Shown piece after piece: positions 54,637 through 62,432 of a stretch of 64,000 bases of DNA. Origin of the DNA: Salinimicrobium sp963709775 (GTDB lineage Bacteria > Bacteroidota > Bacteroidia > Flavobacteriales > Flavobacteriaceae); contig CAVPXS010000017.1 of the NCBI GenBank assembly GCA_963709775.1, positions 434,001-498,000 on the forward strand, in the 5' to 3' direction. The notes beneath the pieces were generated by a model, which was given only the letters and a program-made list of their open reading frames with translations, ran no database searches and was not told the DNA's origin. The first letter of the stretch is position 1. Every line of letters begins with the position of its first letter. Made by a program: the position numbers and the translations under genes.

Positions 54637-54895
54637 CACATTATCCATTCGAAAGGCAGTTATTTTTTGCCATTTTTGAGAGGTAAGGTTTCTGATAATT
54701 CCAGTCGCAGTTTTCGGTCTCGAAAAGTCGGTTCCTAAAAGCCATTTTTGAGACCTTTATTTGGCAAGGGTTCTGGTCGATCACGAAGCGGACTTTACTC
54801 AGACGAGGGAACGGACGGTCGGTTCAAGCCAAACGTCCAGGTAATAATGAAAATTAACTCATAGCTGGAATGGTCACAGCGGACAAACAAACGTG
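54631..54895 (+). repeat. Family C non-coding cassette, copy 8
   Basis: Very close to copy 2; opens TTACCTCACATTATCC, closes ACGTGAGGTAAC. Confidence 0.75.
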
Positions 54896-55027
54896 AGGTA
54901 ACAACATATAAAAACAATGCTTATTTTAGTCTCGAATCGAATGTCTGTGCGTACTTGCTGCATCTGATTTTCCTGCGGAAAATCATCGCCGGCAATCGCC
55001 GCACTGTTTTTATACGAGACGTTGTGC
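54896..55027 (+). repeat. attC-like site, L2 variant
   Basis: Left box AGGTAAC, right box GTTGTGC; GATTTTCC/GGAAAATC hairpin. Confidence 0.78.
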
Positions 55028-55043
55028 AACATTTAAAAAAACA

Positions 55044-55481
55044 ATGAAAAAAATTAACCGAATAGGCAGTATGCTACTTGACCATATAATTATGGCATCT
55101 GTAATTGCGATAGCTTCAATTCCTTTTCTAATTCTTAGCTTCTTTTTAAAGCGTTATTTTGATTTTGGATTTAATTGGATAATTGGATTTTTAATGTTTT
55201 TAGTGTACTTAAATAAAGATATTTTGAGAGCCAAAAGTCCCGCAAAAAGAATTGTCGGACTTCAAGTGGTTAATAATTCAACTGGCAGACAAGCCTCAAA
55301 ATTAAAATGCTTTATTCGTAATTTGACCTGTATTTTATGGCCAATTGAAATACTTGTAACTTTATTTTCTAAACATAGAAGAATTGGCGATTTGATTGCA
55401 AATACAAGAGTCGTAGTTGCTGAAAAAGAACCAGTTAGTAATATTATAGCGGAAATAAAAACGTTGCACAACAACATATAA
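55044..55481 (+). CDS. RDD family membrane protein (145 aa)
   Basis: RDD features are visible: NRIGSMLLDHIIMASVIAIA with Arg and the first Asp near the start of helix one, a second region KDILRAKSPAKRIVGLQVVN, TGRQASKLKCFIRNL and RRIGDLIANTRVV near the end. Three membrane segments. RDD proteins are small transporter-like or ion-related membrane proteins. The last residues HNNI and stop TAA lie in the attC left arm. Confidence 0.82.
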   Translation: MKKINRIGSMLLDHIIMASVIAIASIPFLILSFFLKRYFDFGFNWIIGFLMFLVYLNKDILRAKSPAKRIVGLQVVNNSTGRQASKLKCFIRNLTCILWPIEILVTLFSKHRRIGDLIANTRVVVAEKEPVSNIIAEIKTLHNNI

Positions 55482-55594
55482 AAACAATGCTGAAACCTGT
55501 CTCGAGTCGAAGCTCTTTGCTCGCTTGCTTTGCGGATTGTCCTGCGGACAATCACACTCGCCCGCTCGCACAGTTTTTATACGGGACGTTGTAA
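55466..55594 (+). repeat. attC-like site, L type
   Basis: Left box GCACAAC, right box GTTGTAA; encodes the C-terminus and stop of the RDD gene. Confidence 0.8.
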
Positions 55595-55996
55595 GCCATT
55601 GCTTTACGCGGATGGGCATTTTTTGAAAGTCCTGGGCTGGTTTAATAGGGGAGTACAGATAAGGGAAAGAAAAGGATATGACCATAGGGAACTATCCCCA
55701 AGTATGTTGCGATGAGATCGTGGAGAGTCTTTTAACTATCCAAACGTTATCACGTTACAAATACTTGTGGTTAAGGTAGTTGAAATTTTTGATATAGTCA
55801 ATGGGTTCAACTAACTTAATTTTTCCCTTATCTGGACGGACCACTGATTTCGCCCACCCCTTATTCCACAATCTTTAGAACTACTTCTAAACCCAATGGA
55901 AACGAGGTACGGACTTCAAAAAATGACTTTTAAATTTCGGCCGCTTCAACCAACAGTTCCTTTTTGGTTATCTTTTCAATCTGATAACCAAACAGC
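55589..55996 (+). repeat. Family A non-coding cassette, copy 6
   Basis: Nearly identical to copy 2; ACTGATTTCGCCC in place of ACTGATTGCGCCC. Confidence 0.75.
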
Positions 55997-56074
55997 TTAC
56001 AACACTATGTAAATGCAATGGCCCAAAATCATTAGCCTGAAAAGGGGCCACAGCATTTACACGTACCGTTGTAA
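55997..56074 (+). repeat. attC-like site, S type
   Basis: Left box TTACAAC, right box GTTGTAA; GTAAATGC/GCATTTAC stem. Confidence 0.75.
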
Positions 56075-56089
56075 AACATTTAAAAAAAT

Positions 56090-56425
56090 TTGATTCTTAA
56101 AAAGTCTTTGAAAAACAATTTACTCAACAGCATAACAATTCTTTTATGTGGAGTATTAACTCTGATTCACCTTTTCGAATTTTATACAGTTGCGATAAGA
56201 AAGGAAACAGAATTTTATCCTTTTGGCGGAGAAGGACCAGTTCCATATTATTACCGCACTGCTGAACTTTACTCAATAGTCAATCTGGCTTACGGACTTA
56301 TTTTCGGATTTTTATTTTTACTTGCAATCTGGAACCTGAGAAATAAAAAATTAAAGGCTAAAACCTTATTCGGACTGACTATGGTGGCGGGTTTCATCCT
56401 ATTAATCCACAGTTGGCTCGGTTAA
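56090..56425 (+). CDS. Cassette membrane protein (111 aa), TTG start
   Basis: TTG start after AAAAAAATT; no ATG nearby. Three hydrophobic segments (NSITILLCGVLTLIHLFEFY, IVNLAYGLIFGFLFLLAIW, TLFGLTMVAGFILLIHSWLG) and an exposed ETEFYPFGGEGPVPYYYR loop. Unknown family. Opens TTGTAAAACATTT, closes AACGTTTTACAA. Confidence 0.65.
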   Translation: MILKKSLKNNLLNSITILLCGVLTLIHLFEFYTVAIRKETEFYPFGGEGPVPYYYRTAELYSIVNLAYGLIFGFLFLLAIWNLRNKKLKAKTLFGLTMVAGFILLIHSWLG

Positions 56426-56433
56426 AAAACGTT

Positions 56434-56564
56434 TTACAACACTGTATAAAAAAAATGCTCAAACCTGTCTCAATTCGAAAATCCGCGCTTGCTTGCAACG
56501 CCTGATTGTCCTGCGGACAATCAAGCTCGCCAGCTCGCACTATTTTTTATACGGGACGTTGCCA
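56434..56564 (+). repeat. attC-like site, L type
   Basis: Left box TTACAAC, right box GTTGCCA; matches the uninterrupted form of the IS1111-targeted site. Confidence 0.8.
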
Positions 56565-56995
56565 AAAACACCGCTGATAAACAGGACGTAAATAATCAAT
56601 TTTAAAGAGTTATGAAATTTTTGCCTTACTTAAAGTATCTATTTTTAGTTGTTAGTATTATAATCTTCACCCTTTACATATTTGGCAATAATTATATAAA
56701 TAAATACACACTTGCATTTGGTTTTATTCTGATTTTCAGTGTGCCTGTTTTAAACAGATATGAAAAGCAGCGGATTTCTCACTCGGACGGAGAAAAAAAG
56801 AAGCACTAAAAATATCATTTTTGAGAGGTAAGAATATTGGCGTTTCAAAAATAAATTCAGCGGACATTCTCACTCAATTGGAGAAAAACAATCGGATATA
56901 AAAATGCCCTTTTTGAGTGGGAAGAAAATTTAAACTTTAAAAGCAACACGCAACGGATTAAAAGCGAAACGGCTCACTCGGGCGGGCGGTGCATT
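56559..56995 (+). repeat. Family B cassette, copy 6 (with gene)
   Basis: Opens TTGCCAAAAACACCGCTGAT, closes CATTTGGCAAC. A 65-codon gene lies in its left half; the right half has CATTTTTGAGAGG and CTTTTTGAGTGG units. Confidence 0.68.
56612..56809 (+). CDS. Small membrane protein fused into family B sequence (65 aa)
   Basis: Reads MKFLPYLKYLFLVVSIIIFT with two membrane helices. The tail QRISHSDGEKKKH is translated from family B repeat DNA (CGGATTTCTCACTCGGACGGAG), so the gene's end was built from the repeat. Unknown family. Confidence 0.55.
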   Translation: MKFLPYLKYLFLVVSIIIFTLYIFGNNYINKYTLAFGFILIFSVPVLNRYEKQRISHSDGEKKKH

Positions 56996-57126
56996 TGGCA
57001 ACAATGTATAAAAACAATGCTATCTTAGTGTCGAATCGAGAATCTGTGGGTATTTGCTGCGTCTGATTTTCCTACGGAAAATCATAGCCGTCAATCGCCG
57101 CACTATTTTTATACTAGACGTTGTAA
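56996..57126 (+). repeat. attC-like site, L2 variant
   Basis: Left box TGGCAAC, right box GTTGTAA; degenerate hairpin GATTTTCCTACGGAAAATC and ATACTAGACG right arm. Confidence 0.75.
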
Positions 57127-57529
57127 GCCATTGCTTTACGCGGATGGGCATTTTTTGAAAGTCCTGGGCTGGTTTAATAGGGGAGTACAGATAAGGGAAA
57201 GAAAAGGATATGACCATAGGGAACTATCCCCAAGTATGTTGCGATGAGATCGTGGAGAGTCTTTTAACTATCCAAACGTTATCACGTTACAAATACTTGA
57301 GGTTAAGGTAGTTGAAATTTTTGATATAGTCAATGGGTTCAACTAACTTAATTTTTCCCTTATCTGGACGGACCACTGATCGCGCCCACCCCCTTATTCC
57401 ACAATCTTTAGAACTACTTCTAAACCCAATGGAAACGGGGTACGGATCTCAAAAAATGACTTTTAAATTTCGGCCGCTTCAACCAACAGTCCCTTTTTGG
57501 TTATCTTTTCAATGTGATAACCAAACAGC
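57121..57529 (+). repeat. Family A non-coding cassette, copy 7
   Basis: As copy 1 in the C-run (CCCACCCCC); single-base differences GATCGCGCCC, CAATGTGATAACC. Confidence 0.75.
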
Positions 57530-57607
57530 TTACAACACTATGTAAATGCAATGGCCCAAAATCATTAGCCTGAAAAGGGGCCACAGCATTTACACGTACC
57601 GTTGTGG
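57530..57607 (+). repeat. attC-like site, S type
   Basis: Left box TTACAAC, right box GTTGTGG; GTAAATGC/GCATTTAC stem. Confidence 0.75.
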
Positions 57608-57626
57608 TTAATATAATTCACTCAAT

Positions 57627-58271
57627 ATGAAAAAAATTTGCACTCTGCTTCTAATACTTTACACAATGTCTTCTTTAGGTCAAGAAAAATTGGACGGTCA
57701 GTATTGCGCGGATTACCCGACAGGTGATTTTTATAAGTGTTTAGAATTTAAAGGAAATGAATTTTCTTATGAAGGAGGAGGACACTTAGGAATTGAATCA
57801 TACGGTTCGGGAACCTATGAGCAAATTGACGATTATCTCATTTTAAATTACCATCAGACGAAACCCTTAGAGCTTAGTTATCATAAATTAAAATTTTGGA
57901 TCAATAAGAAACCTGTAGTTGATTTAAAAGTAAAGGTTAAGGATCTTGATGGAGACAAAATAAGCGGTGCAAATGTTTTTGTGAATGAAACAAAAAAAGG
58001 AGTTATTGCTGACACTCTTGGTTTTGGTCACCTTGTACTGGAAAAAAAGGATCAGAATATAGAATTAATAATATCCTACTTAGGATATGTTCAAGAGAAG
58101 ATCCAGCTAAGGCAAGATTTTAATTATGAAATCGAGGTTTATTTAAGAGAAGGTTCTATGCCCACACCGATCCTGAATCAAATCGACACATTGAAAATAA
58201 TTCAGCACAAAAATAATTCCTTCCAGGAAGTTATGAAAAATTCCAAAGTAAGACCCTGGAATAAAACCTAA
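57627..58271 (+). CDS. Secreted protein with carboxypeptidase-regulatory-like domain (214 aa)
   Basis: Signal peptide (KKICTLLLILYTMSSLGQ). An N-terminal domain (LDGQYCADYPTGDFYKCLEF, then GSGTYEQIDDYLIL) is followed by a CarboxypepD_reg-like beta-sandwich (VKVKDLDGDKISGANVFVNE, then IIS-type YLGYVQEKIQL). The next cassette encodes a paralogue with the same order. The regulatory-like domain is frequent in surface proteins of Bacteroidota. Opens TTGTGGTTAATAT, closes ACTAACCACAA. Confidence 0.77.
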   Translation: MKKICTLLLILYTMSSLGQEKLDGQYCADYPTGDFYKCLEFKGNEFSYEGGGHLGIESYGSGTYEQIDDYLILNYHQTKPLELSYHKLKFWINKKPVVDLKVKVKDLDGDKISGANVFVNETKKGVIADTLGFGHLVLEKKDQNIELIISYLGYVQEKIQLRQDFNYEIEVYLREGSMPTPILNQIDTLKIIQHKNNSFQEVMKNSKVRPWNKT

Positions 58272-58282
58272 CAAAATACTAA

Positions 58283-58412
58283 CCACAACACTATATAAAA
58301 ACAATGCTCAAACCTGTTTCGATTCGAAAGTCCGTGCTCGCTTGCTGCGCCTGATTGTCCTGCGGACAATCAAGCTCGCCAGTTCGCACTGTTTTTATAC
58401 GAGACGTTGGCA
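58283..58412 (+). repeat. attC-like site, L type
   Basis: Left box CCACAAC, right box GTTGGCA; TGTTTCGATTCG arm variant. Confidence 0.8.
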
Positions 58413-58428
58413 ATAATTACAAGAGGAA

Positions 58429-59097
58429 ATGAAAAGATATTTCGTTATCATAATTTTTAATTTACTACTCTTCAGCAGTTGCAAAGCTCAAAAACTTGAG
58501 GGAGCATACTGCCACAGTTTTAATAGTGGCTATGATGTTTCCTGTCTGACTTTTAAAGAGAACAATCGATTTACCTACAAAACTTCTGGGGATCTGGGTA
58601 CTTACATAACAGGTAAAGGGAATTACTCTTTAATGAGAAATACTTTAAAATTAGATTTTGATAAGGACTCATTAATTCAAAAAAGTGAAGTCACAATAAA
58701 AGATTTGTCCCATAAAGATAAACGAGAAACCGATTCAATTGATCTAATCTTCAAGATTTATGATGGGCATAACAATGAAATTCCATTTCCCGGAGCTTTT
58801 ATTCACAATGTATCTGAAGACATTTCTGTTTCAAAACAAAATAGTTCAAATCGGGATGGCCACGCGACTATTAGTCAACCCAAAAACTCCAGAACCGAAA
58901 CTTTTAAAGTAGGGTCTATTTTTTATGAAAAAATAGATATAACAGTAAAAAATGATGCAACCAAAGAAATCGAGGTAATTCTTTATCCTGAACAACCAAA
59001 TAAAATTTCGGACACAACTTTTATATACTACATTAAAAAGATAGACAAAAAGTCCTTTTTAACCACTGATGATCATTTTTACAAAAAAGCGGAATAA
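58429..59097 (+). CDS. Lipoprotein paralogue of the 57627 protein (222 aa)
   Basis: Lipoprotein signal KRYFVIIIFNLLLFSSCKAQ with Cys near residue 18. Then LEGAYCHSFNSGYDVSCLTF, parallel to LDGQYCADYPTGDFYKCLEF of the upstream paralogue, TGKGNYSL parallel to GSGTYEQI, and a C-terminal beta domain. Two homologous genes in neighbouring cassettes with different attC tags point to independent recruitment or old duplication. Opens TTGGCAATAATT, closes AACTATTGCCAA. Confidence 0.77.
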   Translation: MKRYFVIIIFNLLLFSSCKAQKLEGAYCHSFNSGYDVSCLTFKENNRFTYKTSGDLGTYITGKGNYSLMRNTLKLDFDKDSLIQKSEVTIKDLSHKDKRETDSIDLIFKIYDGHNNEIPFPGAFIHNVSEDISVSKQNSSNRDGHATISQPKNSRTETFKVGSIFYEKIDITVKNDATKEIEVILYPEQPNKISDTTFIYYIKKIDKKSFLTTDDHFYKKAE

Positions 59098-59105
59098 GTA
59101 ACTAT

Positions 59106-59220
59106 TGCCAACAATGAATAACACAAATTGCGGAATACCTGTCAAAACTTGCATTTTTGACTACCTTTTAAAATAGAGTTTATCGGACAGTTTTTTCTGT
59201 CCATCCCGCAACTTGCGTTA
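59106..59220 (+). repeat. Left part of an E2-type attC interrupted by a group II intron
   Basis: Left box TGCCAAC; AATGAATAACACAAATTGCGG arm; ends ACTTGCGTTA, where the intron begins. Confidence 0.72.
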
Positions 59221-61107
59221 GTGTGCCGAGCAAACAATGACCGGCAATAAGTAGTCATTGCGAACTATAATTAAGATGGTAGAACCGACCTACCAATGTC
59301 GTCTTATAGGAGAAGGCATTAAACCACCCAAAGGTGCTTTGGTAAAGAGCCAAGGTATTGAGCGTTTGGGAAACGGCCGGTCAAGAATTGGTCAGGTACG
59401 GATAAGAGAGATGAACAAACGTGAACCCCTTCTGAGGTGTCGAGAAGTTGCTACATTCTGTCAAAAGCCACGAAGTATCGCACGGGGTTAAAGAGTATAG
59501 CGGTTACCTATTTACTGGCTATACGGCAGGCGTCATTCAGGGGGCATGACTCTTATTCAGGCTTAGTTATGGAACTCGGGAACCTGACTACAGATGCTAA
59601 GGGAAATACACAATAGGCTCAACCTAGAGGTAGAATACCAATGCTGTTTTCAGGGACGGACTAACCCGTAGTAGCGATGAAGTTTCTGTAATGGGAATGG
59701 AGTGAAGGGGTTAGGTTATACAGTTACGTTACATTTAACAACTCAGTTTTTGAGGATGACTTTATGCAATGAAACAAAATCAGTACCTATAAGCAAAGCC
59801 ATGGTATGGCAAGCTTATAAAAGAGTGCGCGCCAACAAAGGAAGTTCAGGGATCGATGCGGTAAACATTGAGCAATTCGATGAGAACTTATCTAAGAACC
59901 TGTATAAACTTTGGAATCGTATGGCATCGGGAAGTTATTTTCCCCCTGCGGTCAAAGAAGTGGAAATCCCGAAAAAGGATGGTAAAGTCCGTAAATTAGG
60001 TATTCCCACGATAAGTGACCGAATAGGGCAGATGGTGGTGAAAATGTACCTGGAGCCTCGTTTAGAAAATGTATTCAATCCAAACTCCTTCGGTTACAGA
60101 CCAAATAAAAGTGCCCATCAGGCACTTGAACAGGTCAGGAAAAACTGTTGGAAAATGGATTGGGTCATTGATCTGGACATTAAAGGGTTTTTTGACAACA
60201 TTGACCATAACAAAATGATGCTTGCTATAGAAAAACACGTTCCTGAAAGATGGGTTCAGTTATATATAGCACGATGGCTCGCTAGCCCAGTAATGACAAA
60301 GTCGCGAAATCTAGTCACTAACCCAGGAAAAGGAACTCCACAGGGAGGTGTTATAAGTCCATTACTGGCAAACCTTTTCCTTCACTATGGATTAGATCAA
60401 TGGCTGGAACAGAACGACAATGCGGTAAAGTTTACACGATATGCCGATGATGTGATTGTTAACTGTAAAAGTCGAAATCACGCAGAACAAACACTTAAAG
60501 CTATCAAGAGCAGGTTGCACCAGATTGGTCTGGAGTTACATCCAGAGAAAACCAAAATTGTATACTGTAGAGATTACCGAAGGCAAGAAAAGTATCCCAA
60601 TGTAAAATTTGATTTTCTGGGTTATTCTTATCAACCCAGAACTACAAAATCTAAGAAATCAAAGGGACTTTATCTTGGCTTTGATTGCGGCATAAGTATA
60701 AGTTCGAGAAAACGAATTGCAGATAAACTTGAAGAACTGAAAGTAGAGCGAATGACTTGTGATCGTATAGTAGGAGTTGCTGCCATTCTCAATCCAATGA
60801 TTAGGGGGTGGGTGAACTACTATAGTAAATTCAGAAGTTCAATGCTACACAAAGTCTTCAAGTTATTGAATAATCGTATAGTGAAATGGGCAAGAAAAAG
60901 GTATAAACGTTAAAAAACCAGTATAAAACGTGCCTATCAATGGTTTGAAAGGGTTAAGGAACAATATCCTAAACTATTCTATCATTGGCAGGTGGGGTAT
61001 ACATGGTAATTTGTAATTTCGATTGTATAACAAGAGCCGTATGATGGGAGACTATCACGTACGGTTCTGTGAGAGGCTTGGGGTGAAATTCCCCTTGTCT
61101 ACTCGAC
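59221..61107 (+). mobile_element. Group II intron inserted in an attC-like site
   Basis: Starts GTGTGCCGAG (GTGYG-type 5' end) and ends with domain VI and TACTCGAC. Domain V is the 34-base hairpin at 61034-61067 (GAGCCGTATG... with GTACGGTTC and a central AGC triad). Joining the flanks gives GCGTTA|ACCGGGACGTT, as in the uninterrupted site at 46536. An intron-encoded reverse transcriptase lies within. Orientation is the same as the cassettes. Confidence 0.87.
59756..60913 (+). CDS. Group II intron reverse transcriptase/maturase, C-terminus cut by a nonsense codon
   Basis: ATG at 59756 (MTLCNETKSVPISKAMVW) fits family starts better than the GTG at 59702. RT motifs are present: WVIDLDIKGFFDNIDH, GTPQGGVISPLLANLFLH, FTRYADDVIV and the maturase region ILNPMIRGWVNYY. 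The frame ends at a TAA (60911-60913), but the same frame continues for 31 codons (AYQWFERVKEQYPKLFYHWQ) to a second stop at 61007, matching the usual C-terminus. So a nonsense change removes the last 32 residues, probably impairing splicing activity. Confidence 0.88.
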   Translation: MTLCNETKSVPISKAMVWQAYKRVRANKGSSGIDAVNIEQFDENLSKNLYKLWNRMASGSYFPPAVKEVEIPKKDGKVRKLGIPTISDRIGQMVVKMYLEPRLENVFNPNSFGYRPNKSAHQALEQVRKNCWKMDWVIDLDIKGFFDNIDHNKMMLAIEKHVPERWVQLYIARWLASPVMTKSRNLVTNPGKGTPQGGVISPLLANLFLHYGLDQWLEQNDNAVKFTRYADDVIVNCKSRNHAEQTLKAIKSRLHQIGLELHPEKTKIVYCRDYRRQEKYPNVKFDFLGYSYQPRTTKSKKSKGLYLGFDCGISISSRKRIADKLEELKVERMTCDRIVGVAAILNPMIRGWVNYYSKFRSSMLHKVFKLLNNRIVKWARKRYKR

Positions 61108-61122
61108 ACCGGGACGTTGCCC
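61108..61122 (+). repeat. Right end of the intron-interrupted attC
   Basis: ACCGGGAC followed by right box GTTGCCC, opening the next cassette. Confidence 0.72.
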
Positions 61123-61135
61123 ATAATTTAAAAAA

Positions 61136-61807
61136 ATGAACAAACAACTATTTTTTATATTTTTCCTTTTCTCACTTTCTGCAAAATGTCAAAAACAAGT
61201 AGAAGTCATTTCCAATAACACACATCTCGTGGCTTATTCCGACACAATTAATTCTAAGCCTATTTATACTATACAGGAAAATGAAGTCTTCTTAATCAAT
61301 GAAAATATTGACGATAATTTCGAGTGGATCTTAGTGGATATATCACGGAATAAATTTTCAAAAAGTTCTACGGGTATAGAAGATTTTTTCATCAATGGAT
61401 TTGTACGAAAATCCGATATAATCCGTGTCGACAGTTTACCTGAACAAGCGGATAACATCATTAAATTTGACTTTAGGATTTCAAAAGCAGAGACTTCGAG
61501 AAAAAATTCAAAAGAAATATTATACGGTCTTGAAATCCCTTTAGACCAATCTTACGAAATAGATAAGATGTTTATCACTTGGAATGGAGAAAGAACACAA
61601 CTCGAGGATAAATTTTTCCAAGACCTGTATAATATCACATTTAAAGATGGTAAATATTCCAGTACAGACAATACCAAATTCAAGATTTACAAAAACGGAC
61701 AAACCTTGTATGTAAAACAAAAATGTGGTGATGGAGCTGGCTTCTATGAAATCACCTGGGTCGTGTTGAATGGTGAAATTGTTCAAAGATTGATAGATAC
61801 AATATAA
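61136..61807 (+). CDS. Secreted cassette protein, hypothetical (223 aa)
   Basis: Signal peptide (NKQLFFIFFLFSLSAKCQK). Beta-rich mature region with a possible SH3-like N-terminal part (HLVAYSDTINSKPIYTIQEN, then FEWILVDIS) and a C-terminal domain with CGDGAGFYEITWVV. Unknown family. Opens TTGCCCATAATT, closes AACTATGGGCAA. Confidence 0.72.
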   Translation: MNKQLFFIFFLFSLSAKCQKQVEVISNNTHLVAYSDTINSKPIYTIQENEVFLINENIDDNFEWILVDISRNKFSKSSTGIEDFFINGFVRKSDIIRVDSLPEQADNIIKFDFRISKAETSRKNSKEILYGLEIPLDQSYEIDKMFITWNGERTQLEDKFFQDLYNITFKDGKYSSTDNTKFKIYKNGQTLYVKQKCGDGAGFYEITWVVLNGEIVQRLIDTI

Positions 61808-61813
61808 AACTAT

Positions 61814-61943
61814 GGGCAACAACATATAAAAACAATGCTCAAACCTGTCTCAATTCGAAAGTCCGTGCTCGCTTGCAGCGCCTGATTGTTCTGCGGACAA
61901 TCAAGCTCGCCAGCTCGCACAGTTTTTATACGGGACGTTGCCT
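61814..61943 (+). repeat. attC-like site, L type
   Basis: Left box GGGCAAC, right box GTTGCCT; hairpin with one T change (GATTGTTC/GGACAATC). Confidence 0.8.
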
Positions 61944-62025
61944 GCAAGCTAAAAAAACGGACTTAAAAAATTGAGAGCGGACGACTGACAAACGGATTTT
62001 AAAAAACATAATACCTGATTAACAA

Positions 62026-62421
62026 ATGATTTTACGATTCTCAAATCACCTCTTTTACAGAATCTACTGGTGGAATGTTCACATTGTAAAGGAAAAGGAT
62101 CTTCCATTACTTTCAGCCCTTTTAGGAACATCAATTTTCCATATTCTGAACTTCTCGGCAGTCATTTTTGCTTTTTACACATTTGTTCTTAAAGATGTTC
62201 AGCTCTATCCGAAATGGCTTCACATTCTGTTTATGTTTTTAATTCTCACAATCGATTATTTTCTATTCGTTCATAACGGTCGTTATAAAAAGGTAATTTC
62301 GAAAAATGTTGTTTCAGATAAGAAATTTCAGAAGTTGGATTTTGTAATAATTCTTTACCTGATTTTCACTTTTGCAGTACTCGTATTTACAATGATTAAG
62401 GGAAAAGAGTTACAAAATTAA
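62026..62421 (+). CDS. Cassette membrane protein (131 aa)
   Basis: Three hydrophobic segments (LLGTSIFHILNFSAVIFAFY, LHILFMFLILTIDYFLFV, FVIILYLIFTFAVLVFTMI), with a conserved-looking RIYWWNVHIVKEKD start. Unknown family. Opens TTGCCTGC, closes GCAGGCAA. Confidence 0.7.
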   Translation: MILRFSNHLFYRIYWWNVHIVKEKDLPLLSALLGTSIFHILNFSAVIFAFYTFVLKDVQLYPKWLHILFMFLILTIDYFLFVHNGRYKKVISKNVVSDKKFQKLDFVIILYLIFTFAVLVFTMIKGKELQN

Positions 62422-62432
62422 AAAAAGCCTGC

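Noticed and set aside
19427..55685. Recurrent minus-strand frames reading TSRIKTVRAGELDCPQDNQAL and plus-strand frames reading QRLIVLRTIKLASSH
   Set aside because: These are translations of the attC-like sites themselves on either strand, not proteins.
19522..57545. Frames in family A copies (MVISFSFPYLYSPIKPAQDF minus; LYADGHFLKVLGWFNRGVQI plus)
   Set aside because: Indels between the seven copies break or shift them, and they start in neighbouring attC sequence.
59258..59491. 77-codon frame at the start of the group II intron
   Set aside because: Lies in intron RNA domain I; typical spurious frame.
59221..61107. Retron or diversity-generating retroelement
   Set aside because: The reverse transcriptase has a maturase region, and domain V/VI hairpins with GTGYG and AC-type ends define a group II intron.
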